From Pandoraea oxalativorans (GTDB lineage: Bacteria > Pseudomonadota > Gammaproteobacteria > Burkholderiales > Burkholderiaceae), in the NCBI RefSeq assembly GCF_000972785.3, contig NZ_CP011253.3, positions 806,001-870,000 on the forward strand: DNA of 64,000 nucleotides. Reading direction: 5' to 3'. The translations under genes were made by a program, and so were the position numbers. Positions 51,846 to 59,990 of this stretch are shown here, in pieces (the stretch's first letter is position 1; the number at the start of each line of letters is the position of its first letter). Under the pieces are notes generated by a model, which was given only the letters and a program-made list of their open reading frames with translations, was not told where the DNA came from and did no database searches.

Positions 51846-51884
51846 CCAGTTGGCCGCATTTGATGATGCCAACTGGTCCAGTTG
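51846..51884. promoter_or_regulatory. Probable TauR operator, CCAGTTG repeats
   Basis: CAACTGG-T-CCAGTTG (51870-51884) is a perfect palindrome, and a further CCAGTTGG copy lies at 51846-51853, in the tauA-tauR intergenic region. The element contains CTGG-type half sites similar to those I recall for TauR. Binding itself is inferred. Confidence 0.55.
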
Positions 51885-51967
51885 CCCCATGATCGGCCTG
51901 CAAGCCGCATGAATGCTCGAATCTCGCCTGTTTTCGCTCGTCTGCGGATAAACCCCAATTCGGAATA

Positions 51968-52000
51968 AACGTCACCGTCTCATGAGTAATAATTGACGTT
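51968..52000. promoter_or_regulatory. AACGTCA/TGACGTT inverted repeat before tauR
   Basis: AACGTCA (51968-51974) and TGACGTT (51994-52000) are inverted with a 19-base spacer, 30 bases before the tauR start. It may be an autoregulatory site or may overlap the tauR promoter. Confidence 0.3.
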
Positions 52001-52029
52001 CTAGAAGTGACAGACAAAAAGGGGACGCG

Positions 52030-53637
52030 ATGTCGAGCCGGATTTCCGCGGCGATGTGGAACCAGTTGTTTTTGGTGTCGGCGCGAGCGGGCATGAGTTT
52101 GCAGAGCCAGATTCGTCAGATGCTCGTGTCGGCGATTCTGGACGAGCGTCTGATGCGCGGTGCGGCCGTGCCGTCGTCACGCGAGCTGGCCGAAGGGCTG
52201 GGCGTGGCGCGCAACACGGTGGTGCTGGCCTACCAGCAGTTGGTCGACGAAGGCTATCTGATCGCGCGGGAGCGGCGTGGTTACTTCGTCAATGGCGATA
52301 TCCTCGCGCCGCGCGTGGGGTCGCAGCCCGCGAGTGCGCGCGACCGGGGGGGGCGTGACGGTCGTGACGGTCGTGATGGGAAGCACGCGCAGGAAGGACG
52401 GGACGCGATGGAATCCGCTGGCACCATTGCGCCGCTGGATCCGTCCACGCCCGACTGGGAGGGACGCTACGTCGTGCGGCCTTCGGCGCAGCGCAACATC
52501 GTCAAACCCATCGACTGGCAGCAGTACCAGTACCCCTTCATTTACGGGCAGTTCGATCCCACGATGTTCCCGACTGCCGACTGGCGCGAGTGCTGCCACA
52601 AGGCGCTTACCGTCATGGAGATTCGCGACTGGGCGCCGGACATGATCGCGCGCGACGACGAAACGCTCATCCAGCAAATTCGCACGCGCGTGTTGCCGCG
52701 TCGCGGCGTGTGGGCCGATGCCGATCAGATCGTGCTCACCAACGGTGCGCAGCAGGCGCTGTATCTGCTCGCGGATTTGCTGGTAGGCGCACGCACGACC
52801 GTGGGCGTCGAAGACCCCGGTTATCCCGATGCCAGAAACATTTTTGCGATGCGCACGCCGAAGCTGGTCGGGCTGCCGGTCGACGAGCACGGGTTGCCGG
52901 TGGACGAGCGCTTGTCGCAGTGCGATTACGTGTATGTCACGCCGTCGCACCAGTGCCCCACGACCACGACGATGCCGCTCGCGCATCGCGAGGCGTTGCT
53001 GCGTCGCGCGGAGGCCGACGACTTCGTGTTGATCGAGGACGATTACGAGAGCGAGAACAGCTATTCGGACATTCCGATTCCGGCGCTCAAGAGTCTGGAC
53101 CGCAGCGACCGGGTGATTTACATCGGCAGTCTGTCGAAGTCGTTTGCGCCCGGATTGCGGCTGGGGTATATCGTCGCGCCAGCGGCGCTGGTCAATGAGC
53201 TGCGTGCGTTGCGCCGGTTGATGATCCGTCACCCGTCGGCGTTCATTCAGCGTTCGTTCTCGATGTTCCTCGCGCTTGGCCATCACGACGCGCTGTTGCG
53301 ACGTCTGGCCGACACGTACGCCAAGCGTGCCGAAGTGCTGAGCGCGGCGCTCTCGACGCACATGCCGGAAGCGTCGTTCGTGCGTGTGAAGGGCGGAGCG
53401 TCGTGCTGGGTGCAGGGGCCGTCGCAGTTGAACGCGAACGTGCTGGCGGCGCGGGCAAAGTCGCGCGGCATTCTGATCGAGCCGGGCGACGTGTTTTTCA
53501 TGGGGGATCGCCCGCCGCGCAACATGTTCCGGCTCGGCTTTTCGTCGATCCGGCTTGAGCACATCGAAGCGGGTGTCATCGCGCTGGCCGAGGTCATGCG
53601 CGAGACGTTGGCCGAGGCGACGTCGGCGCAGCGCTGA
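52030..53637 (+). CDS. tauR: MocR/GntR-type taurine regulator
   Basis: A 535-residue MocR-family protein. An N-terminal GntR winged helix (LQSQIRQMLVSAIL, AVPSSRELAEGLGVARNTVVLAYQQL) is joined to a fold-type-I aminotransferase domain: DQIVLTNGAQQALYLLADLL, YVTPSHQCPTTTTM, IEDDYESENSY and the PLP-lysine region YIGSLSKSFAPGLRLGY. The linker has an RDG repeat (GGRDGRDGRDG) encoded next to a G8 run at 52346-52353. TauR members sense taurine through PLP and activate tauABC, the divergent operon here. AAGGGGA precedes the ATG. Confidence 0.88.
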   Translation: MSSRISAAMWNQLFLVSARAGMSLQSQIRQMLVSAILDERLMRGAAVPSSRELAEGLGVARNTVVLAYQQLVDEGYLIARERRGYFVNGDILAPRVGSQPASARDRGGRDGRDGRDGKHAQEGRDAMESAGTIAPLDPSTPDWEGRYVVRPSAQRNIVKPIDWQQYQYPFIYGQFDPTMFPTADWRECCHKALTVMEIRDWAPDMIARDDETLIQQIRTRVLPRRGVWADADQIVLTNGAQQALYLLADLLVGARTTVGVEDPGYPDARNIFAMRTPKLVGLPVDEHGLPVDERLSQCDYVYVTPSHQCPTTTTMPLAHREALLRRAEADDFVLIEDDYESENSYSDIPIPALKSLDRSDRVIYIGSLSKSFAPGLRLGYIVAPAALVNELRALRRLMIRHPSAFIQRSFSMFLALGHHDALLRRLADTYAKRAEVLSAALSTHMPEASFVRVKGGASCWVQGPSQLNANVLAARAKSRGILIEPGDVFFMGDRPPRNMFRLGFSSIRLEHIEAGVIALAEVMRETLAEATSAQR

Positions 53638-53723
53638 AGGAATGCGGACGCAGCGAAAGCAACCCGCGCCGTAATAGGCTAATGGCGGCCTGGTGGCGGC
53701 CTCACGTCGCTATCACGTCGGTC

Positions 53724-54353
53724 TCACGGCGTGCCGTTGCGTCCGTACAGACGGAAACCTTCGCGCTCGGACAGCGTCTCGTAGTAGACCGACACGGCCT
53801 CCAGTTGTGGACGCTCGATCGGCACGCTGAACCAGCGATGCGCCGACAGGCCGACGGGGATGTCGGCGAGCGTGAAGTGATCGCCGCTCACGAAGGCCTG
53901 CGTCGTTTGCAACTGACGCTCGAGTACGCGCATGAAGTCGTTCCAGCGTGCAGTGTTGGCGGCGAGTGCCTGCGGATCGTCGTAGCCGGGCGAGCGACGA
54001 ATCAGCGACAGAAACGCGTACTTCCACGCCGGATTCAGATCGGACGACTGCCAGTCGATCCATTGGTCGACGCGGGCACGCTCGCGCGGGTCGACGGGAT
54101 AGAGGTCTTTGCGTTCGCGCGACGCGGCGAGATAACGCAGGATGCTGTTCGACTCCCAGAGGACGAAGTCCTCGTCTTCGATCACCGGCACCATCAGGTT
54201 CGGGTTGAGTGCCGCAAACGCAGGGACGTCGAGCTTGCGCGAGGGGTCGCCGTCGCCCCACGGTTCGTTGGTGAAGGGAATGCCAAGCTCGTGAGCGACC
54301 CACAACACCTTACGCACGTTGATGGACGCGGGTCTGCCGAGAATGCGAAGCAT
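53724..54353 (-). CDS. Glutathione S-transferase
   Basis: A 209-residue protein with an N-terminal thioredoxin-like domain (LRILGRPASINVRKVLWVAHELGIPF, NPNLMVPVIEDEDFVLWESNSILRYL with the glutathione-binding E-S) and a C-terminal helical domain (FVSGDHFTLADIPVG with the N-capping D). Members conjugate glutathione to electrophiles or act as lyases and reductases. It is convergent with tauR and not obviously linked to a pathway. Confidence 0.88.
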   Translation of the reverse strand: MLRILGRPASINVRKVLWVAHELGIPFTNEPWGDGDPSRKLDVPAFAALNPNLMVPVIEDEDFVLWESNSILRYLAASRERKDLYPVDPRERARVDQWIDWQSSDLNPAWKYAFLSLIRRSPGYDDPQALAANTARWNDFMRVLERQLQTTQAFVSGDHFTLADIPVGLSAHRWFSVPIERPQLEAVSVYYETLSEREGFRLYGRNGTP

Positions 54354-54458
54354 GCAAATCCTTCATCGGTGGGAGCAATGACCCGATTCTAGTCACGTCC
54401 CCACCGCAATGACAGATACAGATGTTCCGCTTCCCGGCCAGAACAGTTCAGTGTTCCG

Positions 54459-55520
54459 TCAGAACGTATGACGCAACCCCAACGAGACCCCGACCTTGCT
54501 GCCGTAGGTGCCTTGCGAGGCGATCAGCGTGTATTTGCCGCTGATGTTGTTGTGGTCCACTTCGAGATAAACGTCCGTGCGCTTGCTCAACTGATAGTCC
54601 GCCATACCGTAGACGGCGGTACGTTTGCCGCCCGGCTGCGCCTGCCAGTCGACGAAGCCTCCGACCCCCAGCGTGAGCGCAGGCAGCGGGTTGTAGCTCA
54701 GGCCGAGCAGCATCACGTTGCTACGCGTCTCGACTTCTGTCAGTTGGCTGTGCAGGTAGCCTGCCGTCGCCCGCCACGCGCCGAACGCCGCGCCCGTCGA
54801 AAAGCCGAATGTGTTGCGCGACTGTGTGCCGTCCGCCGATGTCAGGCGCTGGTACAGCAGCGTGCCGTTGACGCCACCCGCCGTATAACCCGCCGTCACA
54901 CCCACACCCGAGTTCGCATGCGTATCGCTCGCCGCGTTGCCGAAGGTGTAGGCCGTGCCCAGCGAGAAGCCACCGGCGTCGAGCGTGTACTTCACGGTGT
55001 TGTCGAGACGGCTGCCGACATAGTTGCTGGCGACGATCAGGGTGTCGAGGTTCGGGTTGTTGAAGATCTGTGCTGCGCCCATCGCGGTATAGCCCAGGCT
55101 GTACTGACGGCCCACCGACAACGCGCCGTAGCTGCCGCGCACGCCGACGAATGCCTGGCGGCCGAACAGCCGTCCCGCACCGTTGGACGACGCCTGCCCG
55201 AAGCCCGCGCTCTTCGTGCCTTGCAACGACGTGCCGTCGTCGAGACTGAAACCGCTCTCCAGCACGAAGAACGTCTCCAGATCCGGCGCAAGTTTTTCGG
55301 TGCCCTTGATGCCCCAGCGCGACCCGGTGAACGAGCCTTGCGAGGCGCTGAACAGCTTGCCGTCGCTCGCGTTGGCGTTGGTCTCGTAGCGGATGGCCGT
55401 GTCGATCAGGCCATAAAGGGTGACTTCGGCGTGCGCACTCGCGGGGACGAGCAGTGCAGACGAGGCAAAGGACAGGCAGGCCGCAGCGTACCCGAGGCGG
55501 CGTCGTGTTGCGAAAGGCAT
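54459..55520 (-). CDS. Outer-membrane porin, Burkholderia/Neisseria type
   Basis: A 353-residue general porin (Gram_neg porin_4 type). The signal peptide ends in A-S-A-H-A, and the mature protein starts EVTLYGLIDTAIRYETN. SRWGIKGTEKLAPDLETFFVLESGF, RQAFVGVRGSYGALSVGRQYS and the terminal LGLRHTF with the C-terminal Phe needed for outer-membrane insertion are all present. GGAGA precedes the ATG at 55520. The frame extends over 100 codons upstream, but those codons overlap the next gene. It probably passes small solutes for the adjacent catabolic cluster. Confidence 0.9.
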   Translation of the reverse strand: MPFATRRRLGYAAACLSFASSALLVPASAHAEVTLYGLIDTAIRYETNANASDGKLFSASQGSFTGSRWGIKGTEKLAPDLETFFVLESGFSLDDGTSLQGTKSAGFGQASSNGAGRLFGRQAFVGVRGSYGALSVGRQYSLGYTAMGAAQIFNNPNLDTLIVASNYVGSRLDNTVKYTLDAGGFSLGTAYTFGNAASDTHANSGVGVTAGYTAGGVNGTLLYQRLTSADGTQSRNTFGFSTGAAFGAWRATAGYLHSQLTEVETRSNVMLLGLSYNPLPALTLGVGGFVDWQAQPGGKRTAVYGMADYQLSKRTDVYLEVDHNNISGKYTLIASQGTYGSKVGVSLGLRHTF

Positions 55521-55564
55521 GAAACGTGTCTCCGATGTGGTTTTTGTGGTGTTGCAGTGGTGGA

Positions 55565-55987
55565 TCAGGGCGGCGGCGAGGCACTGCGTGTTGCGACTGC
55601 AAACACGGCGCTGGCGGTCGCGAGCGGGCGACCTTCCGCGTCGAGTACCTCGGCCTCGCAGAACGCGAGCGAGCGGCCGCTGCGGCGCACGCGCGCGTGT
55701 GCCGCGATGCGGCCACGCGCCGGGCGCAGGTAGTTGATCGTGAGGCTGGCCGTGCCGAGGTTGTCGTAGGCACCGCTCGCGCGCGTGGCGACACCCATCG
55801 CCGTGTCCAACAGCGCAGCAATCAGGCCGCCGTGGGCGTTGCCGTGACGATTCGTATGTCGGTCGAGCACGTCGCACGCGAGTACGGCCGTGCCGTCGCC
55901 CGCGCCGACGAGTGCGAATCCGTTATCGAGACAGAACTGCGAATCGGTGCGCAGTTCGCGGTCGAGGTCGGCGGCGTCCCGGCTCAT
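55565..55987 (-). CDS. PaaI-family hotdog thioesterase
   Basis: A 140-residue hotdog-fold protein: NRHGNAHGGLIAALLDTAMGVATR contains the conserved H-G-G and the active-site Asp, followed by TASLTINYLRPARGRIAAHARV. PaaI-type enzymes hydrolyse aryl- or acyl-CoA thioesters. It overlaps the upstream HMG-CoA-lyase-like gene by ATGA, so the two are translationally coupled. Confidence 0.87.
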   Translation of the reverse strand: MSRDAADLDRELRTDSQFCLDNGFALVGAGDGTAVLACDVLDRHTNRHGNAHGGLIAALLDTAMGVATRASGAYDNLGTASLTINYLRPARGRIAAHARVRRSGRSLAFCEAEVLDAEGRPLATASAVFAVATRSASPPP

Positions 55988-56940
55988 TGCATCGTCGCCG
56001 CACGGGCGCTCAACGGCGGCAGCAACATCGGATTGAGCCCGGTGCGGGCTACGCGGCTCGCCAACTGGCGACCGAGCGCCGTCTCACAGGCTTGCGACGC
56101 GGCCATCATGGCCGTCAGATCGATGCCGGTGTCCACGCCCATCGTTTCGAGCACGTTGACGAAGTCCTCCGTGCAGACGTTGCCGGTCACGCCGCCGCCG
56201 TACTGCACTTTTGCGGGATGACCGCCCGTACCGCCGAAGGCGACGTCGAAGTGGCTCACGCCCGCTTCGAGCGCGGCGAGGTAGTTGACGATGCCGGTGC
56301 CACGCGTGTCGTGGAAGTGCGCGATGGCGTGGACGTCGGGAAACGACGACAGCATCTGCGCGAACAGCGTCTTGGTCGATGCCTGCGTTGCTACGCCGAT
56401 GGTGTCGCCGAGCGTGATGTATTGCACGCCGAGCGATGCGAAACGGGCCACGTCTTCCATGACGCTGGCCGGATCGATCGCGCCTTCAAAGGGACAGCCG
56501 AACGCCACGGAAATCGTGCCGACCAGACGGAAACGGCCTTGCGCCGCCTTCGCCATCGATTCGACGCGCAGCCACTGACCCGCACGCGACTGCTTGAGAT
56601 TGCGCTCCGAGTGCGAATCGCTCGCCGAGACCAGCAGGCTGATTTCGTTGACGCCGATCCCGGCGTCGAGATCGCTCAGCGCGCGCTCGACGGCCCGCGT
56701 GTTGGCACACGTCGCCTTGTAGTGAACGCCGTCGACACGGGGCAGCACGGTGAGCAACTCGCTCGCGTCGGCGAACTGCGGCACCACGGCCGGGTTGGAG
56801 TAAGACGTGGCTTCCACACGACGAAATCCGGCGCGCGCGAACCGATCGATCAGGTCGCGTTTGGTGTCGGTGCAGAGGAACGCGGTCTCGTGCTGCAGAC
56901 CGTCGCGGGCGAAGCATTCGCACAGGATCAGATCGGACAT
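55984..56940 (-). CDS. HMG-CoA-lyase-like DRE-TIM protein
   Basis: About 318 residues of the DRE-TIM metallolyase superfamily. The N-terminal motif is ECFARDGLQHE, and the metal-binding His pair is in IAHFHDTRGTG. In HMG-CoA lyases the catalytic Cys sits in G-L-G-G-C-P-Y; here the segment reads FGGTGGHPAKV, with His where Cys is expected. The late G-N-V-x-T-E-D motif is kept. It is therefore probably not a true HMG-CoA lyase but a related C-C lyase acting on another CoA ester. The ATG at 56940 gives the standard N-terminus; 18 more codons are open upstream. Confidence 0.78.
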   Translation of the reverse strand: MSDLILCECFARDGLQHETAFLCTDTKRDLIDRFARAGFRRVEATSYSNPAVVPQFADASELLTVLPRVDGVHYKATCANTRAVERALSDLDAGIGVNEISLLVSASDSHSERNLKQSRAGQWLRVESMAKAAQGRFRLVGTISVAFGCPFEGAIDPASVMEDVARFASLGVQYITLGDTIGVATQASTKTLFAQMLSSFPDVHAIAHFHDTRGTGIVNYLAALEAGVSHFDVAFGGTGGHPAKVQYGGGVTGNVCTEDFVNVLETMGVDTGIDLTAMMAASQACETALGRQLASRVARTGLNPMLLPPLSARAATMQ

Positions 56941-57008
56941 GACATGCGGGCGCTGCGCGCCGGAAGTGAGTTCGGATGGAGCGCATGAAATCACTTAATG
57001 CGATGCAA

Positions 57009-57021
57009 TGTCAAATAATTT
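57009..57021 (-). promoter_or_regulatory. Shared 13-bp element with embedded -35 box
   Basis: On the minus strand the sequence is AAATTATTTGACA, which contains a consensus -35 (TTGACA) facing the HMG-lyase-like gene. The identical 13-mer lies at 63776-63788 in front of the nitronate monooxygenase gene, in the same orientation relative to that gene. It is a candidate MarR operator. Confidence 0.55.
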
Positions 57022-57199
57022 ATGAATCGCCATACAAGGGGTTTCCCGTATTTTGTCTGATTAGGCGAAATTTTATTGAGATGACTACGTAAGGATAGGA
57101 TTATTTTGTTGGACGACGTCACATTTTGTGGATTAGGCTAGCCGTCATACCCTGTTTCACCTCTGGCTGATGAATCCGATGTCTCGAACCTCCCGCAAC

Positions 57200-57961
57200 A
57201 TGACGTATCCCGACTCCCTGTTGATCGAAGATCGCGGCGCTGTGCGCGTGATCACGATGAATCGCCCCGACAAGCGCAACGCGCTGAACAACGAACTGAC
57301 GCAGGCGCTGCTGGCGGCATTGCGTGAGGCCGACGCCGATCCCGGCGTGAACGCCATCGTGCTCGCCGGGGCAGGACAGAGCTTCTGTGCCGGGGCCGAC
57401 GTCAAGGAGTTTGGCGGCTTCGTGGCGGGCGGCAGCGATGCGGACGCTTCGCAGGCCGCGCTCAAGCGTGCGCACCTCACCACGTCGCTGCATCGGGCGT
57501 TCGTCGAGATCGGTACGCCGGTCGTCGGTGCGGCGCAGGGCTACGCGATGGGAGGCGGGGCAGGGCTGGCGCTGGCCTGCGATCTGCTGGTCGTGGGCGA
57601 GAGCCTCAAGCTCGGCTATCCGGAACTGAAGCACGGCATCGTGGCGGCCATCGTGATGGCCAATCTCGTGCGTCAGGTGGGCCGCAAGACGGCGTTCGAG
57701 CTGGTGTCGACAGGCGATACCGTCGACGCGTCGCGCGCGCTGGCGCTCGGCCTTGCCAATCGTGTCAGCCCCGACGACACACTGGTCGACGACGCCGTGG
57801 CGCTTGCCGCGCGTCTGGCCGACTACGATCCGGTGTCGATGACGGCGACCAAGCGCCTGTTCCATCGCGTGGCGGATCTGCCCCTCACGCAGGCGTTCGA
57901 CGTCTCGCTCGATACGAACCTGATGATGCGCAGCTTCCCCAAGCGCGCCCCGAAGTCGTGA
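57200..57961 (+). CDS. Enoyl-CoA hydratase/isomerase family protein
   Basis: About 253 residues of the crotonase fold. MNRPDKRNALNNELTQAL, the oxyanion-hole segment AGQSFCAGADVKEF, and a second oxyanion region YAMGGGAGLALACDLLV are present. In the second region the usual catalytic Glu positions are not both obvious. It hydrates or isomerises an acyl-CoA in the cytoplasm. I prefer the ATG at 57200 (MTYPDSLL); starts at 57170 or 57179 are possible. Its stop overlaps the CaiB/BaiF start (GTGA). Confidence 0.86.
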   Translation: MTYPDSLLIEDRGAVRVITMNRPDKRNALNNELTQALLAALREADADPGVNAIVLAGAGQSFCAGADVKEFGGFVAGGSDADASQAALKRAHLTTSLHRAFVEIGTPVVGAAQGYAMGGGAGLALACDLLVVGESLKLGYPELKHGIVAAIVMANLVRQVGRKTAFELVSTGDTVDASRALALGLANRVSPDDTLVDDAVALAARLADYDPVSMTATKRLFHRVADLPLTQAFDVSLDTNLMMRSFPKRAPKS

Positions 57962-59151
57962 GCGCACCGATGAAGCCGCTGGCCGGTGTGACGATCCTCG
58001 AATTGGCGCGCGTACTGGCGTGCCCGTTCGCCGACATGATCCTTGCGGAACTGGGCGCGACGGTCATCAAGATCGAGCAGCCGGGCAGCGGGGACGAGAC
58101 GCGCACTTTCGAGCCGAAAGTCGGCGACGAATCGGCGTACTACTTCGCCTGCAACCGCAGCAAGCAGTCCGTGACGGCGAACATGAAGACGGAAGCGGGG
58201 CGCGCGATCATCCGCGATCTCGCCTCGCGCGCCGACGTGCTGCTGGAGAATTTCCCCGTCGGCACCCTCAAGCGCTACGGCCTCGATCAGGCGGCGATGC
58301 GCGAAGCCAACCCAAAGCTCATCTACGTCTCATGCACGGGTTTCGGTCAGACCGGTCCATACGCGAACCGCAAGGGCTACGACACCGTCTTTCAGGCGAT
58401 GGGCGGGCTGATGAGCCTGACGGGCGAGCGCGGCGGCGGTCCGGTCAAGCCGGGGCTGCCGATCGCCGATTTGTCGTCGGGTTTGTGGATCGCGATTGCC
58501 ATTCTGAGTGCCTTGCAGGGGCGCACGCAAACGGGCGCAGGCTGTCACGTCGATTTCTCGATGCTCGACGGCCAGGTCAGTCTGCTGACGCTGGCCGCGG
58601 GTCGTTACTTCGCGCTGGGCGAAGTGCCGCCGCGCCTGGGCACGGAACATCCGGGACGGGTGCCGTCGGCCACGTTTGCGTGCAGTGACGGGGCTTACGT
58701 CCACATCACGTGTAGCGATCAGCACTGGTTGCCGCTGTGCGAGTTGCTCGGCCTCGACGCGCTGGCGGCCGACGCCGCGCTGTCGACCAATGCGGGCCGT
58801 GTCGAGCATCGCGACCGCCTGATGGCGGCGCTGAGTGCCGCCATCGCGGGCAGAGCGCGTCGCGAGTTGTGCGACGCGTGCGACGCCGCGGGTGTGCCCG
58901 CAGGCCCCATCCAGCATGTCGACGAAGTGCTCGCCGATCCGCACGTGATTGCGCGCGGCATGGTGAGCGCGTTCGAGCATCCGTCCATCGGCAAGTTCGG
59001 CGCGCTGCCGGTGCCGTTCAAATTCGACGGCTTTGCCGATCCCGAAGTGGGGCGTCCGCCATTGCTGGGAGAGCACACCGACGAGGTGCTGGCGAAGCTC
59101 GGTTATGCCCCGGCGCAAATCGCGAATTTGCGTCGCGAAGGCGTCATCTGA
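57958..59151 (+). CDS. CaiB/BaiF CoA-transferase family protein
   Basis: A 397-residue family III CoA-transferase. PLAGVTILELARVLACPFADMILAELGATVIKIEQPG is the family N-terminus, and the catalytic Asp lies in the G-L-P-I-A-D-L segment (PGLPIADLSSGLW). DTVFQAMGGLMSLTGE and the C-terminal PLLGEHTDEVLAKLGY are also typical. It moves CoA between carboxylic acids and so activates a substrate for the cluster. The GTG at 57958 overlaps the hydratase stop. Confidence 0.88.
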   Translation: MSAPMKPLAGVTILELARVLACPFADMILAELGATVIKIEQPGSGDETRTFEPKVGDESAYYFACNRSKQSVTANMKTEAGRAIIRDLASRADVLLENFPVGTLKRYGLDQAAMREANPKLIYVSCTGFGQTGPYANRKGYDTVFQAMGGLMSLTGERGGGPVKPGLPIADLSSGLWIAIAILSALQGRTQTGAGCHVDFSMLDGQVSLLTLAAGRYFALGEVPPRLGTEHPGRVPSATFACSDGAYVHITCSDQHWLPLCELLGLDALAADAALSTNAGRVEHRDRLMAALSAAIAGRARRELCDACDAAGVPAGPIQHVDEVLADPHVIARGMVSAFEHPSIGKFGALPVPFKFDGFADPEVGRPPLLGEHTDEVLAKLGYAPAQIANLRREGVI

Positions 59152-59179
59152 ATTCGATTCGACGTTAGGAAAGACAAGC

Positions 59180-59990
59180 ATGAAAGATTGGGAGACATTG
59201 GAGATCGTGCGTCAGGACGCGGTCGTCGAAGTCGTGCTGAACCGGCCGCAGCAGCGCAACGCGCTGAACGCCGCGATGTGCGACGAACTGCGCGCCACCG
59301 TTCAGGCGTTGCGCGACGACGACGCGGTGCGCTGCGTGATCGTTCGCGCCAACGGGCCGGTGTTCTGCGCGGGGGGCGGATCTGAAGGAGCGTCAGGGGA
59401 TGAGTCTTGACGATGTGCGCGCACGCCGTATCAAGGCGTTTTCCGCCTACGACGCCATCGAGCAGATCGGCAAGCCGTGCATCGCGCTCGTGGAAGGTCC
59501 TGCTATCGGGTCGGGCGGCGAGATCGCCATGGCGTGCGATTTCATCGTCGCGACCGACGCTGCCGCGTTCCGCACCCCCGAAGCGCTGTGGGGGACGGTC
59601 GGCGCCACGCAGCGCATGCCGCGCGCAGTGGGTAAGCGTCTCGCCAAGGACATGGCTTTCACCGGTCGCACATTGTCGGCGCAGGAAGCGCACGATGCCG
59701 GGTTGGTGTCGCGCATCGTGCCAGCGGACGGCGCGCTGGACGCCGTGCGTGTCATGGCGCAGACGATTGCCGCCGCACCGCCGCTGGCGATGCGTCTCAC
59801 GAAGGATTGCATCGACCGTGGCGTGGAGACCGACCCCGCCGGTGCGCTCGCCATCGAGATGCTCGCCATCGACACGTTGCTGCAAAGTCCCGACTGGGGC
59901 AGCAAGATTGCGCGTTTCGGCAGCGGCAAGAGCAACGATGTCGATCATGCAGCAAACCAGGAGACGAAGCTGGGAGGCGGTCATGCCTGA
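59180..59990 (+). pseudogene. Enoyl-CoA hydratase gene with a +1 frameshift at a G6 run
   Basis: The first frame encodes MKDWETLEIVRQDAVVEVVLN...VFCAGG and then stops at 59410. From about 59377 the second frame continues the same crotonase protein (ADLKERQG, then MSLDDVRARRIKAF, AIGSGGEIAMACDFIVATD, FRTPEALWG). Removing one G from the run 59371-59376 restores GAD-LKE, the expected oxyanion-hole sequence, and a full protein of about 269 residues. It may be a real mutation, slippage-tolerant expression, or a sequencing error. It lies between the CoA-transferase and the ligase, overlapping the latter by 8 bases. Confidence 0.82.

Noticed and set aside
55521..55877. Upstream extension of the porin frame
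   Set aside because: It overlaps the PaaI-type gene and lacks a signal peptide. The ATG at 55520 opens a standard signal sequence.
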